The notes: generated by a model from the letters alone, not told the origin. A stretch of 64,000 nt of DNA from Amorphochlora amoebiformis (GCA_054601695.1 BAAHQB010000249.1:1-64000), one strand, 5' to 3'; shown: positions 22,915-58,668, numbered from the stretch's first letter. Translations and numbers: made by a program.

Positions 22915-25044
22915 TCATTATGTTCTGGTTGGTCGGATTGCACAGTTTGATTGCGATTGAACGAAATGTTGAAGTAGGCTTACGAAATGTTGAAGTAGGC
23001 TTACGAAATGTTGAAGTAGGCTTACGAAATGTTGAAGTAGGCTTACGAAATGTTGAAGTAGGCTTACGAAATGTTGAAGTAGGCTTACGAAATGTTGAAG
23101 TAGGAATACGAAATGTTGAAGTAGGCTTACGAAATGTTGAAGTAGGAATACGAAATGTTGAAGTAGCAATACGACATGTTGAAGTAGGAATACGAAATGT
23201 TGAAGTAGGAATACGACATGTTGAAGTAGAATTACGAAATGTTGAAGTAGGGAAATAGGAATACGAAAGAGATATTCAAGTAGGTCGAGATTAACATACT
23301 AGTAAATCATCGGATTTTTACAATGGATTCATTCGAACCATATGTATAGAGGATCAAGAAACCCGAAAGGTTTATTCAATTAGCTACACACGTGAGTATG
23401 AGTTTTTGTTCGATCAGGTGCTGGCAGTGTCTCTAGTGATAAGCATCGGATGCCTCTTGTTCCAGCAGGTTGGGTCTGTGTTGGAGAACAAGACAGGGAT
23501 CGAGCAGTGGATCGTTCGCAAGGCCGAGGCCAGGGACCGCCCGAAGCCTTTCGTGTACCCGTACGATCTCGGCTACAAAAGAAACATCCAGGTAAGGGCG
23601 AGGGGTCAGCTTTTGGTACTTTAGCCCAAATTTGAGCTCGAGTTTAGGGTCAAGGCTGAGGAGACGCTTCATCTGACGCTTGACCTAATTCTTCACCTGA
23701 TGCTTGATCTAATGCTTCACCACATGCTCGACATGATGCTTCATCTCATACTTCACCACATGCTCGACATGATGCTTCATCTCATGCTTCACCTCGTGCT
23801 TCACCTCATGCTTCACCTCATGCTTCACCTCATGCATCATCGCCTGATGCTTCACCTCATGATTCACATCATGCTTCATCTCATGCATCATCACCTCATG
23901 CTTCGTCTCATGCATCATCACCTAATGCTTCATCTCATGCATCATCACCTCATGCTTCATCTCATGCATCATCACCTCATGCTTCACCTCATGCATCATC
24001 ACCTCATGCTTCACCTCATGATTCACATCATGCTTCATCTCATGCATCATCACCTCATGCTTCGTCTCATGCATCATCACCTAATGCTTCATCTCATGCA
24101 TCATCATCTAATGCTTCATCTCATGCATCATCACCTCATGCTTCATCTCATGCATCATCACCTCATGCTTCATCTCATGCATCATCACCTATGACGATGT
24201 ATGGCGATGTGTGACGATGTATGTCGATGTATGACGATATGTGACGATGTATGACGATGTGTGACGATGTGTGACGATATGTGACGATGTATGACGATAT
24301 GAGACGATGTATGACGATATGTGACGATGTATGACGATATGTGACGATGTATGACGATATGTGACGATGTATGACGATATGTGACGATGTGTGACGATGT
24401 ATGTCGATGTATGACGATATGTGACGATGTATGACGATATGTGACGATGTATGACGATATGTGACGATGTATGACGATATGTGACGATGTATGACGATGT
24501 GTGACGATGTATGACGATATGTGACGATGTATGACGATATGTGACGATGTATGACGATATGTGACGATGTGTGACGATGTATGTCGATGTATGACGATAT
24601 GTGACGATGTATGACGATATGTGACGATGTATGACGATATGTGACGATGTATGACGATATGTGACGATGTGTGACGATGTATGTCGATGTATGACGATAT
24701 GTGACGATGTATGACGATATGTGACGATGTATGACGATATGTGACGATGTATGACGATATGTGACGATGTATGACGATATGTGACGATGTATGACGATTT
24801 GTGACGATGTGTGACGATGTATGACAAAGTGTGTTGGTGTATGATGGAATGTGGTGGTGTATGATGGAATGGGATGGTGTAAACCCAGATGGTTTTCGGG
24901 TCTACGATCGTCCACTGGCTCCTTCCGATGCAATTTAGATCCAAGGTAAACAACAACCCTTTATTATATATTTATACATACATATATATATATATATATA
25001 ATTTAGATTCAAGGTAAAAACAACCCTTTATTGTATATTTATAC

Positions 25045-25091
<47 letters not shown>

Positions 25092-25128
25092 TTCAAGGTA
25101 AAAACAACCCTTTATTGTATATTTATAC

Positions 25129-25171
<43 letters not shown>

Positions 25172-25208
25172 TATACCCAAGGTTAAAACAACCCTTTATT
25201 GTATATTT

Positions 25209-25284
<76 letters not shown>

Positions 25285-25400
25285 TTATATATGTATACAT
25301 ACATATAAATGTATATAATTATATGTATATGTATACACATATATGTACATATATATACAATAATTATAATAATAAGAATAATAATAATAATAATAATGAT

Positions 25401-25476
<76 letters not shown>

Positions 25477-25503
25477 GTATATACACAAATATACAAATGT
25501 ATA

Positions 25504-25548
<45 letters not shown>

Positions 25549-27564
25549 GTATATATATATACACACAAATATATATATATATATACAGATATGTGTGTTT
25601 GTGTAGACAATAAATACATGCATAGATTGGTCTGTCCGATGGCATATCGTATGAGGTGCGGCCCGGGTGCTCAGCGTATGAGCTGACAGAGGAGCAACTC
25701 ATTCAAAAGAGACTTAAGCAATCGAGATCCTACAACGCCTTCGTCAACACGGTCCAATCAAACACATTCTAACAAATAAAATGCTGCACGAATGCTAGAC
25801 ACGGTCCAATCAAACACATTCTAACAAATAAAATGCTGCACGAATGCTAGACGAATGCTACAAATACACAAATGCGACATAGATGGTACACAAATGCTAC
25901 AAAAATGGTACATATATGCGGTGTGCACACGTGGTACAATAGCCACGTACACAATCGAACAGGATGGGATTCCCATCATGTAGCCACGTCACGTACACAA
26001 TCAAACAGGATATGTCATTCCCATCATGTAGCCACGTGACGCACACAATCAAACAGCATGGGATTCCCATCATGTAGCCAAGTGACGTACACAATCAAAC
26101 AGCATGGGATTCCCATCATGTGGCCACGTGACGTACACAATCAAACGGGATGGGATTCCCATCATGTAGACATGTACACAATCAAACAGGATATGTTATT
26201 CCCATCATGTAGCCACGTGACGCACACAATCAAACAGCATGGGATTCCCATCATGTAGCCACGTGACGTACACAATCAAACAGCATAGGATTCCCATCAT
26301 GTGGCCACGTGACGTACACAATCAAACGGGATGGGATTTCCACGTGACGCACGCAATCAAACAAGATGGGATTCCCATCATGTAGCCGCGTGAGTTCCAC
26401 AACAACACAAGATGGGATGATTCCCATCATGTGGCCACGTCACGTACACAACAAAACAGATAAAATTCCCATCATGTAGCCACGTGACGTACACAATCAA
26501 ACAAGATGGGATGATTCCCATCATGCGACTCAAACGTCTCTACACTGTGCGTGAATATCACACTATGCATGTGCATGAGACTCATGCACATTGTGCGTGA
26601 ATATGACGTCATACCGTCCCGTGCGCCAATTTGATAAAAAGTGCATGTATAGGCCAGTGTGCATGAGGTGATCATAGTGTGCATGCGTGTGATATGCTTG
26701 TATGCTTGTGTGTGTGAATATGGTTTCAGTCTTTCAACACGGGTGTTTTGGACTCCTGGATGTGTGTGTTCGCCATGGTGCGCGTGTTTGGCTGCAGAAC
26801 CGCCTTATGCTGCCCGTCGTGCGATGAGCCACGACTATCCGTCAACCCGGGGGACACGGTAACCAATACCACTCAATCAACACAACACTATGCATCAGTG
26901 CGTTATAGCATTGCATGGAATGTTTCATGCATTAGCTGCACCATTGGGAATGGATCATGCATTAGCTGCACCACTGGGAATGGATCATGCATTACACTAT
27001 TGGGAATGGCTCATTCCTTTCACCATTGGGAATGGATTATGCATTGGCCATTGGGAATGGATCAAACACTAGGCCATTGGGAATGGATCATGCATTGGCC
27101 ATTGGGAATGGATCAAACACTAGGCCATTGGGAATGGATCATGCATTGGCCATTGGGAATGGATCATGCATTGGCCATTGGGAATGGATCATGCATTGGC
27201 CATTGGGAATGGATCAAACACTAGGCCATTGGGAATGGATCATGCATTGGCCATTGGGAATGGATCAAACACTAGGCCATTGGGAATGGATCATGCATTG
27301 GCCATTGGGAATGAATCAAACACTAGGCCATTGGGAATGGTTTCGTGCAATACAGCATTGGAAATGGATGATGCATTGCACCATTGCATTACACCATTGG
27401 GAATGGATCGTGCATTACACCATTTGGGAATGTATCATGCATTACCCCATTGGGAATGGATCATGCATTAGGCCATTGGGAATACAAACATAAATCTGTC
27501 TTTATGCATTAGACCATTGGAAATATAAATATCTGTCACTCATGTACATATATAATATACATAC

Positions 27565-27604
<40 letters not shown>

Positions 27605-27615
27605 ATACGTATATA

Positions 27616-27646
<31 letters not shown>

Positions 27647-27683
27647 CATATATACATATATTTATACGTATATATATATATAT

Positions 27684-27730
<47 letters not shown>

Positions 27731-27785
27731 ATTTGCACACGTGAGGGCGTGTAACCATAGAAATATGCATATATTGCAACATATA

Positions 27786-27857
<72 letters not shown>

Positions 27858-28477
27858 CATTGCATATAATACATACATATATATTATATATATGTATATA
27901 TATATATAATATATATATATATATGTGTATATATATATGTATATATATATAATATATATGTGTGTGTGTGTTTGTGTATACACAAAGTTAACGCAAGCGA
28001 TATGAGAGAGTCCATATGAGGTATAGTAGTACTATACAGCGGCTGCCTAAGTACAAGGCTAAGCACACAAGGAGATAGACGCTACTCCAACTACGGTTAG
28101 ATACACCGCGACTACAGCTTCCCAAGGAAGAAAGGAAGCCCAATAATGCTCGGAACCCATAGCGCGACTAGCAGGCCAATAATGTTCGGAACCCATAGGT
28201 TCCCAAGAAAGAAAGGAAGGCCAATAATGGTCGGTTTCCAAGGAATAAAGGAAGAATAGGGAAGCAAGTCCTTAGAGTAGTAGCTTACATGCGGTAGCCA
28301 TAATGATTCGTATTCGTCATCATCCACTTGGAATTCGGATATGCTCGAACTCGAACTCGAACTCGCACTCGAACTCGAACTCGAACTCGAACTCGAACTC
28401 GAACTCGGAGTCGAACGCCTCTCAACGAAACTATGGACTACCACTAAAATACCACATCGCTAACCTAACAGTATCTG

Positions 28478-28536
<59 letters not shown>

Positions 28537-28557
28537 TTGTACTGTATGTGTGTGTAC

Positions 28558-28604
<47 letters not shown>

Positions 28605-28756
28605 TATTTTTGTATATGCGCATAGGTGTTGGTGACTCGTGATAGGGGGGAGTGGGTTTACGCTCGCACGCTTCAAAAACGAAAATCCGGAGATCCGCTT
28701 CCCATACGAGAACAGGTTCACATACAACCATATAAATATAAACATATATTTACATT

Positions 28757-28795
<39 letters not shown>

Positions 28796-28862
28796 TATAC
28801 ATGTATATATACACACACATACATGTATTCAAATATTCATATGTATATACATCTATTAAATA

Positions 28863-28902
<40 letters not shown>

Positions 28903-29282
28903 TTATGTAACGTGTACATTTGTTACGTTCGCAGGATTCCAAAAAGTGGAGTAAGAGGGGTTGGATTCCATCTGGGTGCCTGGCGGATCCAATACCGATT
29001 GCGCTACCGCTACAACCACACCCAAAAACAGCACAACCACAGGCAAAAACGACACAACCACAGGCAAAAACAACACAACCACAGGAAACACAGGCAGCAT
29101 CACAAGCACAACGACAGGCACCATCACAAGCACGGGCCGCATCACAAGCGCAACCCAAGGGCAGGAACGGGTCCAGAGGTGGGGAGTTGTTAGACACATG
29201 TGCGGAGGTTAAAAGTAGCAAGGTTCTGAACAAAGCGAGTAGAACAAGGCGGCGGAAGAAGAGCAAGGCGGCGTCTTCTTAG
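21086..29282 (+). CDS. ZDHHC6-like protein S-palmitoyltransferase, eleven exons
   Basis: An integral membrane enzyme that transfers palmitate to cysteines, 528 residues. Exons: 21086-21255, 21345-21524, 21602-21668, 21920-22005, 22063-22222, 23418-23591, 24889-24945, 25626-25751, 26730-26858, 28626-28715, 28935-29282. All junction phases agree. Exon 1 gives the first membrane segment ([16 protein letters not shown]). Exons 2-3 give the Cys-rich domain ([20 protein letters not shown]) and catalytic DHHC at residues 123-126 ([18 protein letters not shown]). Exons 4-6 give membrane segments 3 and 4, followed by NKTGIE (TTXE-type motif) and [10 protein letters not shown]. Exons 8-11 carry the ZDHHC6-type tail: [28 protein letters not shown], and an SH3-like stretch ending RGWIPSGCL. 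The end is basic, and I see no KKXX ER signal. Introns are loaded with minisatellites and (TA)n. Related to mammalian ZDHHC6 of the ER; the substrate is unknown. Confidence 0.92.
22957..23256. repeat. 21-bp minisatellite in ZDHHC6 intron 5
   Basis: Unit CGAAATGTTGAAGTAGGCTTA, with variants ending GGAATA or GCAATA, occurs about 14 times. It would encode the heptad RNVEVGL on one strand and a Leu-Gln-His-Phe-rich peptide on the other because 21 is a multiple of three. It lies inside an intron, so it is not expected to be translated. Confidence 0.95.
23690..24836. repeat. Two adjoining minisatellites in ZDHHC6 intron 6
   Basis: 23690-24190 is built from about 27-bp units with CATGCATCATCACCT and CATGCTTCATCT. 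24190-24836 is built from a 20-bp unit (GACGATGTATGACGATATGT) with a longer-range period marked by GTATGTCGATG. Together they fill almost the whole 1.3-kb intron before the 57-nt exon 7. Confidence 0.93.
24931..25226. repeat. Four-copy repeat spanning the exon 7 5' splice site of ZDHHC6
   Basis: The real exon end and donor (AATTTAGATCCAAG/GTAAAC) and the following ACAACCCTTTATT...TTTATACATA are repeated three more times downstream, each followed by a (TA)n run of different length. The last copy is the most diverged (CCAAGGTTAAAAC). Confidence 0.9.
25747..26530. repeat. Tandem repeats in ZDHHC6 intron 8
   Basis: A 52-bp duplication (25747-25798 and 25799-25850) includes the exon 8 donor ACACG/GTCC. 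From about 25930 to 26530 a 45-60-bp unit recurs more than ten times with core CCACGTGACGTACACAATCA and GGGATTCCCATCATGTAG; unit lengths vary. Confidence 0.9.
26925..27490. repeat. Minisatellite with core CATTGGGAATGGATCA in ZDHHC6 intron 9
   Basis: Units CCATTGGGAATGGATCATGCATTGG and CCATTGGGAATGGATCAAACACTAGG alternate over about 560 bp. The intron continues with (TA)n (27550-27960), a unique stretch containing AGGAAGGCCAATAATG-like partial repeats, and a (GAACTC)n run at about 28345-28410. Confidence 0.9.
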
Positions 29283-31648
<2,366 letters not shown>

Positions 31649-32560
31649 TCATGAGCTACTACAGCTCAGTCTAAATTCAGCAGGCCCTGGGTTGCTGCGG
31701 CGGTCGTTAACATCGAAATGCTCCTCTTCGGATGAGTTACAATCTTTAAATCTCAACTTACAATCTTTAAATCTCATTTTTTTTCCTCGTACTTCTTTCT
31801 TAAACCAAATGCCAATGAATTTGGCAGTCTGCAATTTGACACACTCGGCGGTCTGGTATCCTTCTGGAATCCTGATGCAATACTCAACGTCCTGGCCTCC
31901 TGGGGTAGCAATTTTTGTTTCTTGAAACCATGGTAGATCGATTGGGCTACATCCAATATATCGCGCTTGAGTTCTCGGAAAGTCCTGGGCTTTGGTGGTT
32001 GCTTCGTCCTCTGGACGTGCACCATGCGGATCTTGTGGATTATGTTCAGGTCGATATCGGTGTAGTCACTACCCTTGTTAAACCACATGCTTAATCCTTC
32101 CAGCTTCGCATCCGATGTGGCCGGGTCAGAATAGATAATGAAGGGCAGGTCGCCTTCCTCGATGCATATGGATTCCAAGTGGGCAAACTCATTGCGCACC
32201 ATTTGTCTCTTTAGCTCCTCGTTCGTTGCGGGTGCTTTCTTGGGTGCTGTGTCTGGGACTGACTGTGCGGCTGGCTCTGCAGTTCTCAGGCTTGGGGCTT
32301 TCGATTCTCTGGTGAGATCCATCATCTCTGTCGGGTCGGAGCGCTGACGCTTGTCCCCAGGTTTTCCTTGCCTGCAAAGATAACCGCCATAGTTCTTGAT
32401 CTTGGTGAGAGACACACCTTGAAATCCGGTCATATAATTCTCGTGAATCCACTTCCACTTTGTTGATTTGGCACGAGCCGGAAGGTTGGTGAGAGCATTC
32501 CTGACAACCTTCTTTTGGGCCTCAGAAAGACCCCCATGTCTCCTTCCCGTTCTTTGGGTT
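31649..32560 (-). pseudogene. Uncharacterised ORF divergent from the transposase, one frameshift
   Basis: I do not recognise the family. Minus-strand coding begins upstream of the Met at 32433 (frame open from about 32560, with GLSEAQKKVVRNALTNLP). It runs through a Lys/Arg/Ala-rich middle (KRQRSDPTEMMDL, NEELKRQMVRNEF) to a region ending near 31930. There the reading shifts by one base, and a second frame (IATPGGQDVEYCIRIPEGYQ, FIGIWFKKEVRGKK) continues to 31649. The position, head-to-head with a transposase 170 bp away, suggests an accessory protein of the same element. A host gene is also possible. Confidence 0.45.
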
Positions 32561-32731
32561 CATCAGACTGCCCTGGCTGGAGGTTGGCGCGCTGGTGTTA
32601 TGCCGGCCGACATAATAAATTCAACATTTTCATAAGATTTAAATGGCGCACACACCTATAAGGCCTTACACCTGTTAGGGCCAGCAACAAGCTTCAAGCC
32701 TCACGTACCGAAAAAGACGATAGAGAAGTTC

Positions 32732-33770
32732 ATGGACGTGGTGGCACCAGGAGAGGAGGTGAAGCTCCCTGAGAGCCATGAGAGTGCGTGCGAAGAGGTG
32801 GCTGAGCCCCCTAGGAAGAAGTTGAAGAGGAGGAGGAAGTGGACAATGGCGGAAAAATGGGACATCATATGTAAGATTGAAGAACTCAAGAAGGAGACAG
32901 GAGACTTCTCGGTTAAAAGTGGGAAGCCTTCAACAACGGTGCAGCCTTTTCTGCTGGAGCGTGATCTGCCTTGGCGGACGCTTCGTAATTGGTACGACAA
33001 ACTCGATACAATCAAAGTCAAAGCTGAGAAAGGTTCCTCTTTTCGGACCAAGTACCGCGGCGTCTCACGATCAACGCCGAAATACCCCGATATGGAGAAG
33101 AGGCTGTTCGACAAATTCCTGGTTGCCAGATCCCAATGCCACAAAATATCAAGGAGGTGGTTCGCAGCAACATCGAAGGAGCTGCTTCTTGAAGCGTATC
33201 CAGATGATGAGGAGCTGAAATCAAAGGGGCATCAACTGTCTGACGCTTGGATTACGAAGTTTTGCCACAGGCATGGGATTTCGTATCGTACGAAATCAAA
33301 CAAGAAGGCTTTGCCCGACTTGAACTACATACCAGACATCTACAAATACTGCCACTATGGCCTTTCTCTTCCAGCTTCGATACCAGCAGAAGCAAGATTT
33401 CACCTGGATCAAGTGCCTCTGAGCTTACAAAGTTCTTCTGAGAAGACATACGAGTTGAAGGGAAGCCGCAACGTTCAAGTCGTCAGCTCGAAAGTCGACA
33501 TGACAAAGAGAACTGCCACGCTCCAGCTATGCTTCAGTGCCAAGCATCCGAGACCTCCAATCTGTGTAATTCTGCATGGAAAGCCATACGTTGACAAGCA
33601 TGGCAAGGTCAACCCCAGAAAGCCTGCTAACAAAAAGATCCAGTCCGAGATGAAAGATTACGATCCGAGAGTCAAAGTTTACTTCAATCCCAAGGCATGG
33701 GCAGATGTCAGCGTGACTCATGCGTGGGCTGAGGACTATTCAGAGTGGATGTATGAAAGGTATTTACGAC

Positions 33771-33809
<39 letters not shown>

Positions 33810-33811
33810 TA

Positions 33812-33866
<55 letters not shown>

Positions 33867-33874
33867 ATGTACAC

Positions 33875-33950
<76 letters not shown>

Positions 33951-34645
33951 TTATATATATATATATATTATGTATATATGTGTATATATGTATACATATA
34001 ATTACACATAGGTATGATGAGATTATTCTCGGCCTCGACAGTCACATCCCGCAAGCAACACCCCAATTTAAAGACAAGTTTGCCAGACCACGGAAAGGGG
34101 TTCATTTCGTCTACACACCTCCGGATGCAACACATCTCATAGCTGTCACGGATTACCACATCGGCAAAAAGACGAAAGACCTCATCAAGAAAAGCTTCGC
34201 AGATCACTTCGCGCAGAACAAGACGCGATGGTCTACAGGGTTAGTCTCTGCCGAAAGGAGGAAGCTGATAGTCCGCTGGGCAGCTGATGCGTGGGATAAA
34301 ATGTACCAAGACTACTACGAATTCATCAAGACTGCTTTCTTCAGGTGTGCGTTGTTGTCAACTGGCTTTGAGGATCCGACTTGGGAGCTTATACGGCCTC
34401 GTGAATTTTGTCACAACAAAATAAATGGGTTTTTTGATTTGAGATATCCGCTTCGGGTGGTTGTTATTATCAATAGATATCTAGGTTTTCCTTGGGCTGA
34501 CGTGAGTACAAAGAGGAAAACACACATTCAGAAATGCATCGAAGTGCAAAATAGTAGTGGAGATATTCAGACTTATCCTCAGTACATGGGAAACATGTAT
34601 GTAGGTGCACAATTGTTTCACTTCAAAGAAGATGAAAATTATTGA
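32732..34645 (+). CDS. Pogo-like DDE transposase with one (TA)n intron
   Basis: Cuts and joins transposon ends. ATG 32732 follows an untranslated stretch rich in short motifs. The N-terminus is acidic then basic ([17 protein letters not shown]), followed by a helix-turn-helix and CENP-B-like region ([31 protein letters not shown]). The catalytic triad reads as D226 ([10 protein letters not shown]), D352 ([10 protein letters not shown]) and D390 ([11 protein letters not shown]), fitting the DDE_1 family of pogo/Tigger-type elements; the Asp assignments are inferred from pattern. Exons are 32732-33759 and 34012-34645 (553 residues). The intron, 33760-34011 (252 nt), is mostly TA repeat, begins GTATTTACG, ends ACACATAG, and contains no stop in frame, so unspliced RNA would also be translatable. 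The rest of the ORF is intact, so the copy may be young. Terminal inverted repeats were not found. Confidence 0.85.
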
Positions 34646-35398
34646 CTATCATCAATAGTCTAATTTTCACACTTATAAGGCGTCGTGTCCCCTTGGAGCA
34701 TAGAACAGAATTTTACACTTACAAAGCCTTTACACTCATAAGGCGCTTTTGCCCAAACAGTTTGCCTGCATGAGACAGTGGAGACACTCGAGGGATCAGC
34801 ACCCTGTAATTGCACGCCTCGTCTTCAACTCATCCAAGTCAAGCAGAGATACAGACCAATTCGCCGATTAGGTCTGTCACCCCAAGAGCACGCCGAGCTC
34901 ACCGCAACCACTTGGCAAGATGCAGAGATCGAGGGTGTCCCAACGATAGTGCCCGAGAGTAGATCCAAGGGTAATTCTAAGCACAAATCCAGACGACATC
35001 CAGAGGTTAAGTCTAAGCGCAGTAGAAAGACTCGCAGGAATGCTGCAAAGCCCGTGTCACCTTCACCTTCTCCTTCACCAGCATCTTTCCGGGCCCCATC
35101 TTCATTGTCCGCAATGTGCATCTTCGGCAATTCAAGTGGATGAGGTCGACACCGACTCTGGTGCTGATGCTGATGACTCGGGAGGCTCGTCAAGTAATGA
35201 TGACAATGATCATCACGATACAGGCACTGAGACCGACTATTGAGTGGAAGACCTAGAAGACAGACTCATCAATCGCAGAGGAAGAGCTCCTCGAGTGGCT
35301 AAGATGGGTGCGCTTTTATGTATGCGAGCTGCTGCCCTTAAAGGTGAAAAGATGGACCGCTTGGTGCGCGAGCAGCTAGAAGAAAAAAGAAAATAGTA
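34646..35398 (+). CDS. Possible accessory ORFs downstream of the transposase
   Basis: Three open pieces follow one another: 34778-35143 (basic, Ser/Pro-rich, with SKRSRKTRRNAAK), a frame change near 35140 to an acidic tail (TDSGADADDSGGSSSNDDND) ending at 35243, and then an open run after the stop (VEDLEDRLINRRGRAP... to about 35395). They may be 3' exons of the transposase, a degenerate second gene of the element, or chance. CACTTATAAGGCGTCGTG-like motifs at 34670-34745 resemble a segment at 32660 (CACCTATAAGGCCTTACACC). Confidence 0.35.
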
Positions 35399-38012
<2,614 letters not shown>

Positions 38013-38384
38013 CTAAGAGACCCCCGAAACCCTAACCATCGGCCGGGACGTCGCCTTAAGCCTCGAACCTCTAGATCGACCGCCGCCGAACGGGTTGGGG
38101 AGCCCTACATTCCCGATCATCCGACTTGGAACACCGCCGTTCCCAACATTGATGCGGATGCTGTGCCTGCCATCTGTCCGCCCTTTGCCGGCATTTTTCT
38201 CGATGGCCGAGTAGTGGTCGAACTTCTCTCCATCCGCACCCCCGTTCTCGCCGCCGCACATCTTTACAATAAGGGCGCACCCCTCGGGCTCGAGGGGACA
38301 GTCTGCGAAGGAGCATTCGCAGCATGGATCCACGTCTTTGTTAGAGTCCATCTCGCACGTTGACTCGAACCCGATGCATTCCGC
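38013..38384 (-). CDS. Candidate Cys-rich terminal exon, unknown family
   Basis: After an acceptor (GTGGTCAG/GCG) at 38385, a minus-strand frame of 123 residues reads CEMDSNKDVDPCCECSFADC, then CALIVKMCGGENG, then a Gly/Arg-rich tail ending at 38013. The Cys spacing suggests a small disulfide- or metal-bound module. I cannot identify it. Its upstream exon is uncertain because the nearest candidate (39320-39245) ends in a different phase. Confidence 0.35.
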   Translation of the reverse strand, partial: AECIGFESTCEMDSNKDVDPCCECSFADCPLEPEGCALIVKMCGGENGGADGEKFDHYSAIEKNAGKGRTDGRHSIRINVGNGGVPSRMIGNVGLPNPFGGGRSRGSRLKATSRPMVRVSGVS

Positions 38385-38430
38385 CTGACCACGCCACGAT
38401 TTTATCGAATTAGGTTGTACCATCAGATGT

Positions 38431-38511
<81 letters not shown>

Positions 38512-38590
38512 GATATATATACACACATGTATATTTATATAGAACACGCTATGATACGAAAAGAGAAGATAGGTATGCGAACGTGATATA

Positions 38591-38675
<85 letters not shown>

Positions 38676-38993
38676 TAGTGCTAGATATACACTTAGCTGA
38701 CCTTAAGCGTGAGGCAATTATCTAAACGGCTCCGACAAAACAAGTCGTGAGGGGCTACGTGACAGTAAAACCTAGCCACCTCTAACTCGCATACACCCGC
38801 GAAGCCATACACACCTACAACAACAACAACATAATCAACACTCCATACAACGACATCATCATGTACGTTTTAGCATATCACATCAGATATACAACATATA
38901 TATATATATATATATATATGTATATGTGTGTATATATATATTATACATGTATTTATGTAACAAAGAGTGTAAATATACCATGAATGTTTACAC

Positions 38994-39054
<61 letters not shown>

Positions 39055-39152
39055 TAATATATACACATCATATTCACACACATTTATTGTATATGCTAAT
39101 ATATTTATATATTTATATATATATAAAATATATATATATATTATATATGCAC

Positions 39153-39183
<31 letters not shown>

Positions 39184-39244
39184 TACACATACATATACAC
39201 ACATATATAGTCGTGTATGTGCGTGTGTGTGTGTGTGATGGTAC

Positions 39245-39663
39245 CATAGGTGAATCCATCTGTAGGATGCCTATTTAATATCATGGCCTGTCTTTCAAGC
39301 TCATACTCTCCACCTACATGCTGTTTGCCCCCCGAACCAAAATCACACAAATAAAACCACACACCAAAACGCACACAACCGCGCGTACACAAACACACAT
39401 ACACACCATACACATGAGATCCCGGCCATTCAACAACACACAAGACAGCACCCCGGCTACCGTCCCCAGCCCCTCCCAAGTGAAAAACCAGCGCGACTGC
39501 ACCCAAAGGTTATCCACCCCTAAGCCACCTGCTCTTGCAGCCCCAACACCCCCAGTGCGCTCAGAATGAGCACCCTTACAGGGATCCGGTCCATGCAGTC
39601 CAGGAGGGTGTGGATCCCTCTTGATCCGTCGCCGAGCCTTTGGTCACCGACGCGTTTCGGGTC
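39245..39663 (-). CDS. Candidate pair of coding exons, unknown protein
   Basis: On the minus strand, about 39663-39580 reads [18 protein letters not shown] and ends at a consensus donor (CCT/GTAAGG). It joins in phase 0 to 39320-39245, which follows an acceptor (GCAAACAG) and reads [20 protein letters not shown]. Neither end of the gene is clear and I do not recognise the product. Coding potential rests only on frame continuity and composition. Confidence 0.35.
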
Positions 39664-39891
39664 GGTTCAAATGCACCAACTCGGAACACGACTCCGAAAT
39701 GGCCAATGACACAACCAAAACTAGACTCCTTTAAGGTTATTATACCCAAACAAAATACCATTTCTGCTTTGCCGACAAATTATAAATGTTCAAATCTACA
39801 TTGGTATTCAAATTGGTTCAACGCTGCTGCTACCCGGTAGTACCTAATCTATCCCAGACTACCGGACACTATCGGGAGAAATCTCAACGGG

Positions 39892-58297
<18,406 letters not shown>

Positions 58298-58405
58298 GGG
58301 GAGGGTTAGACGACACAGGACGCTACAATCAGAGGTCGCTCTGTCTGTCCAAATAACTGTCAATACTACTAGTTTTGGAAGGATATTCGTATATATATAT
58401 ATATA

Positions 58406-58448
<43 letters not shown>

Positions 58449-58604
58449 GTACATATTTATCTAGGAATGGACATATTTATATATATATATATATTTGTTT
58501 ATATGAAATATATATATATATATATATTTGTTTATATGAAATACAATATATATCGTATATACAAGCGTGTGTAAGAATAATTATGATGTATATACATATA
58601 TCAA

Positions 58605-58668
<64 letters not shown>

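Noticed and set aside
22957-23256. CRISPR-like regular direct repeats
   Set aside because: Units are contiguous 21-mers without spacers, in a eukaryotic intron; this is a minisatellite.
24175-24956. Two ~250-residue minus-strand ORFs with Ser/His/Ile/Tyr repeats
   Set aside because: Translations of the 20-bp minisatellite in ZDHHC6 intron 6.
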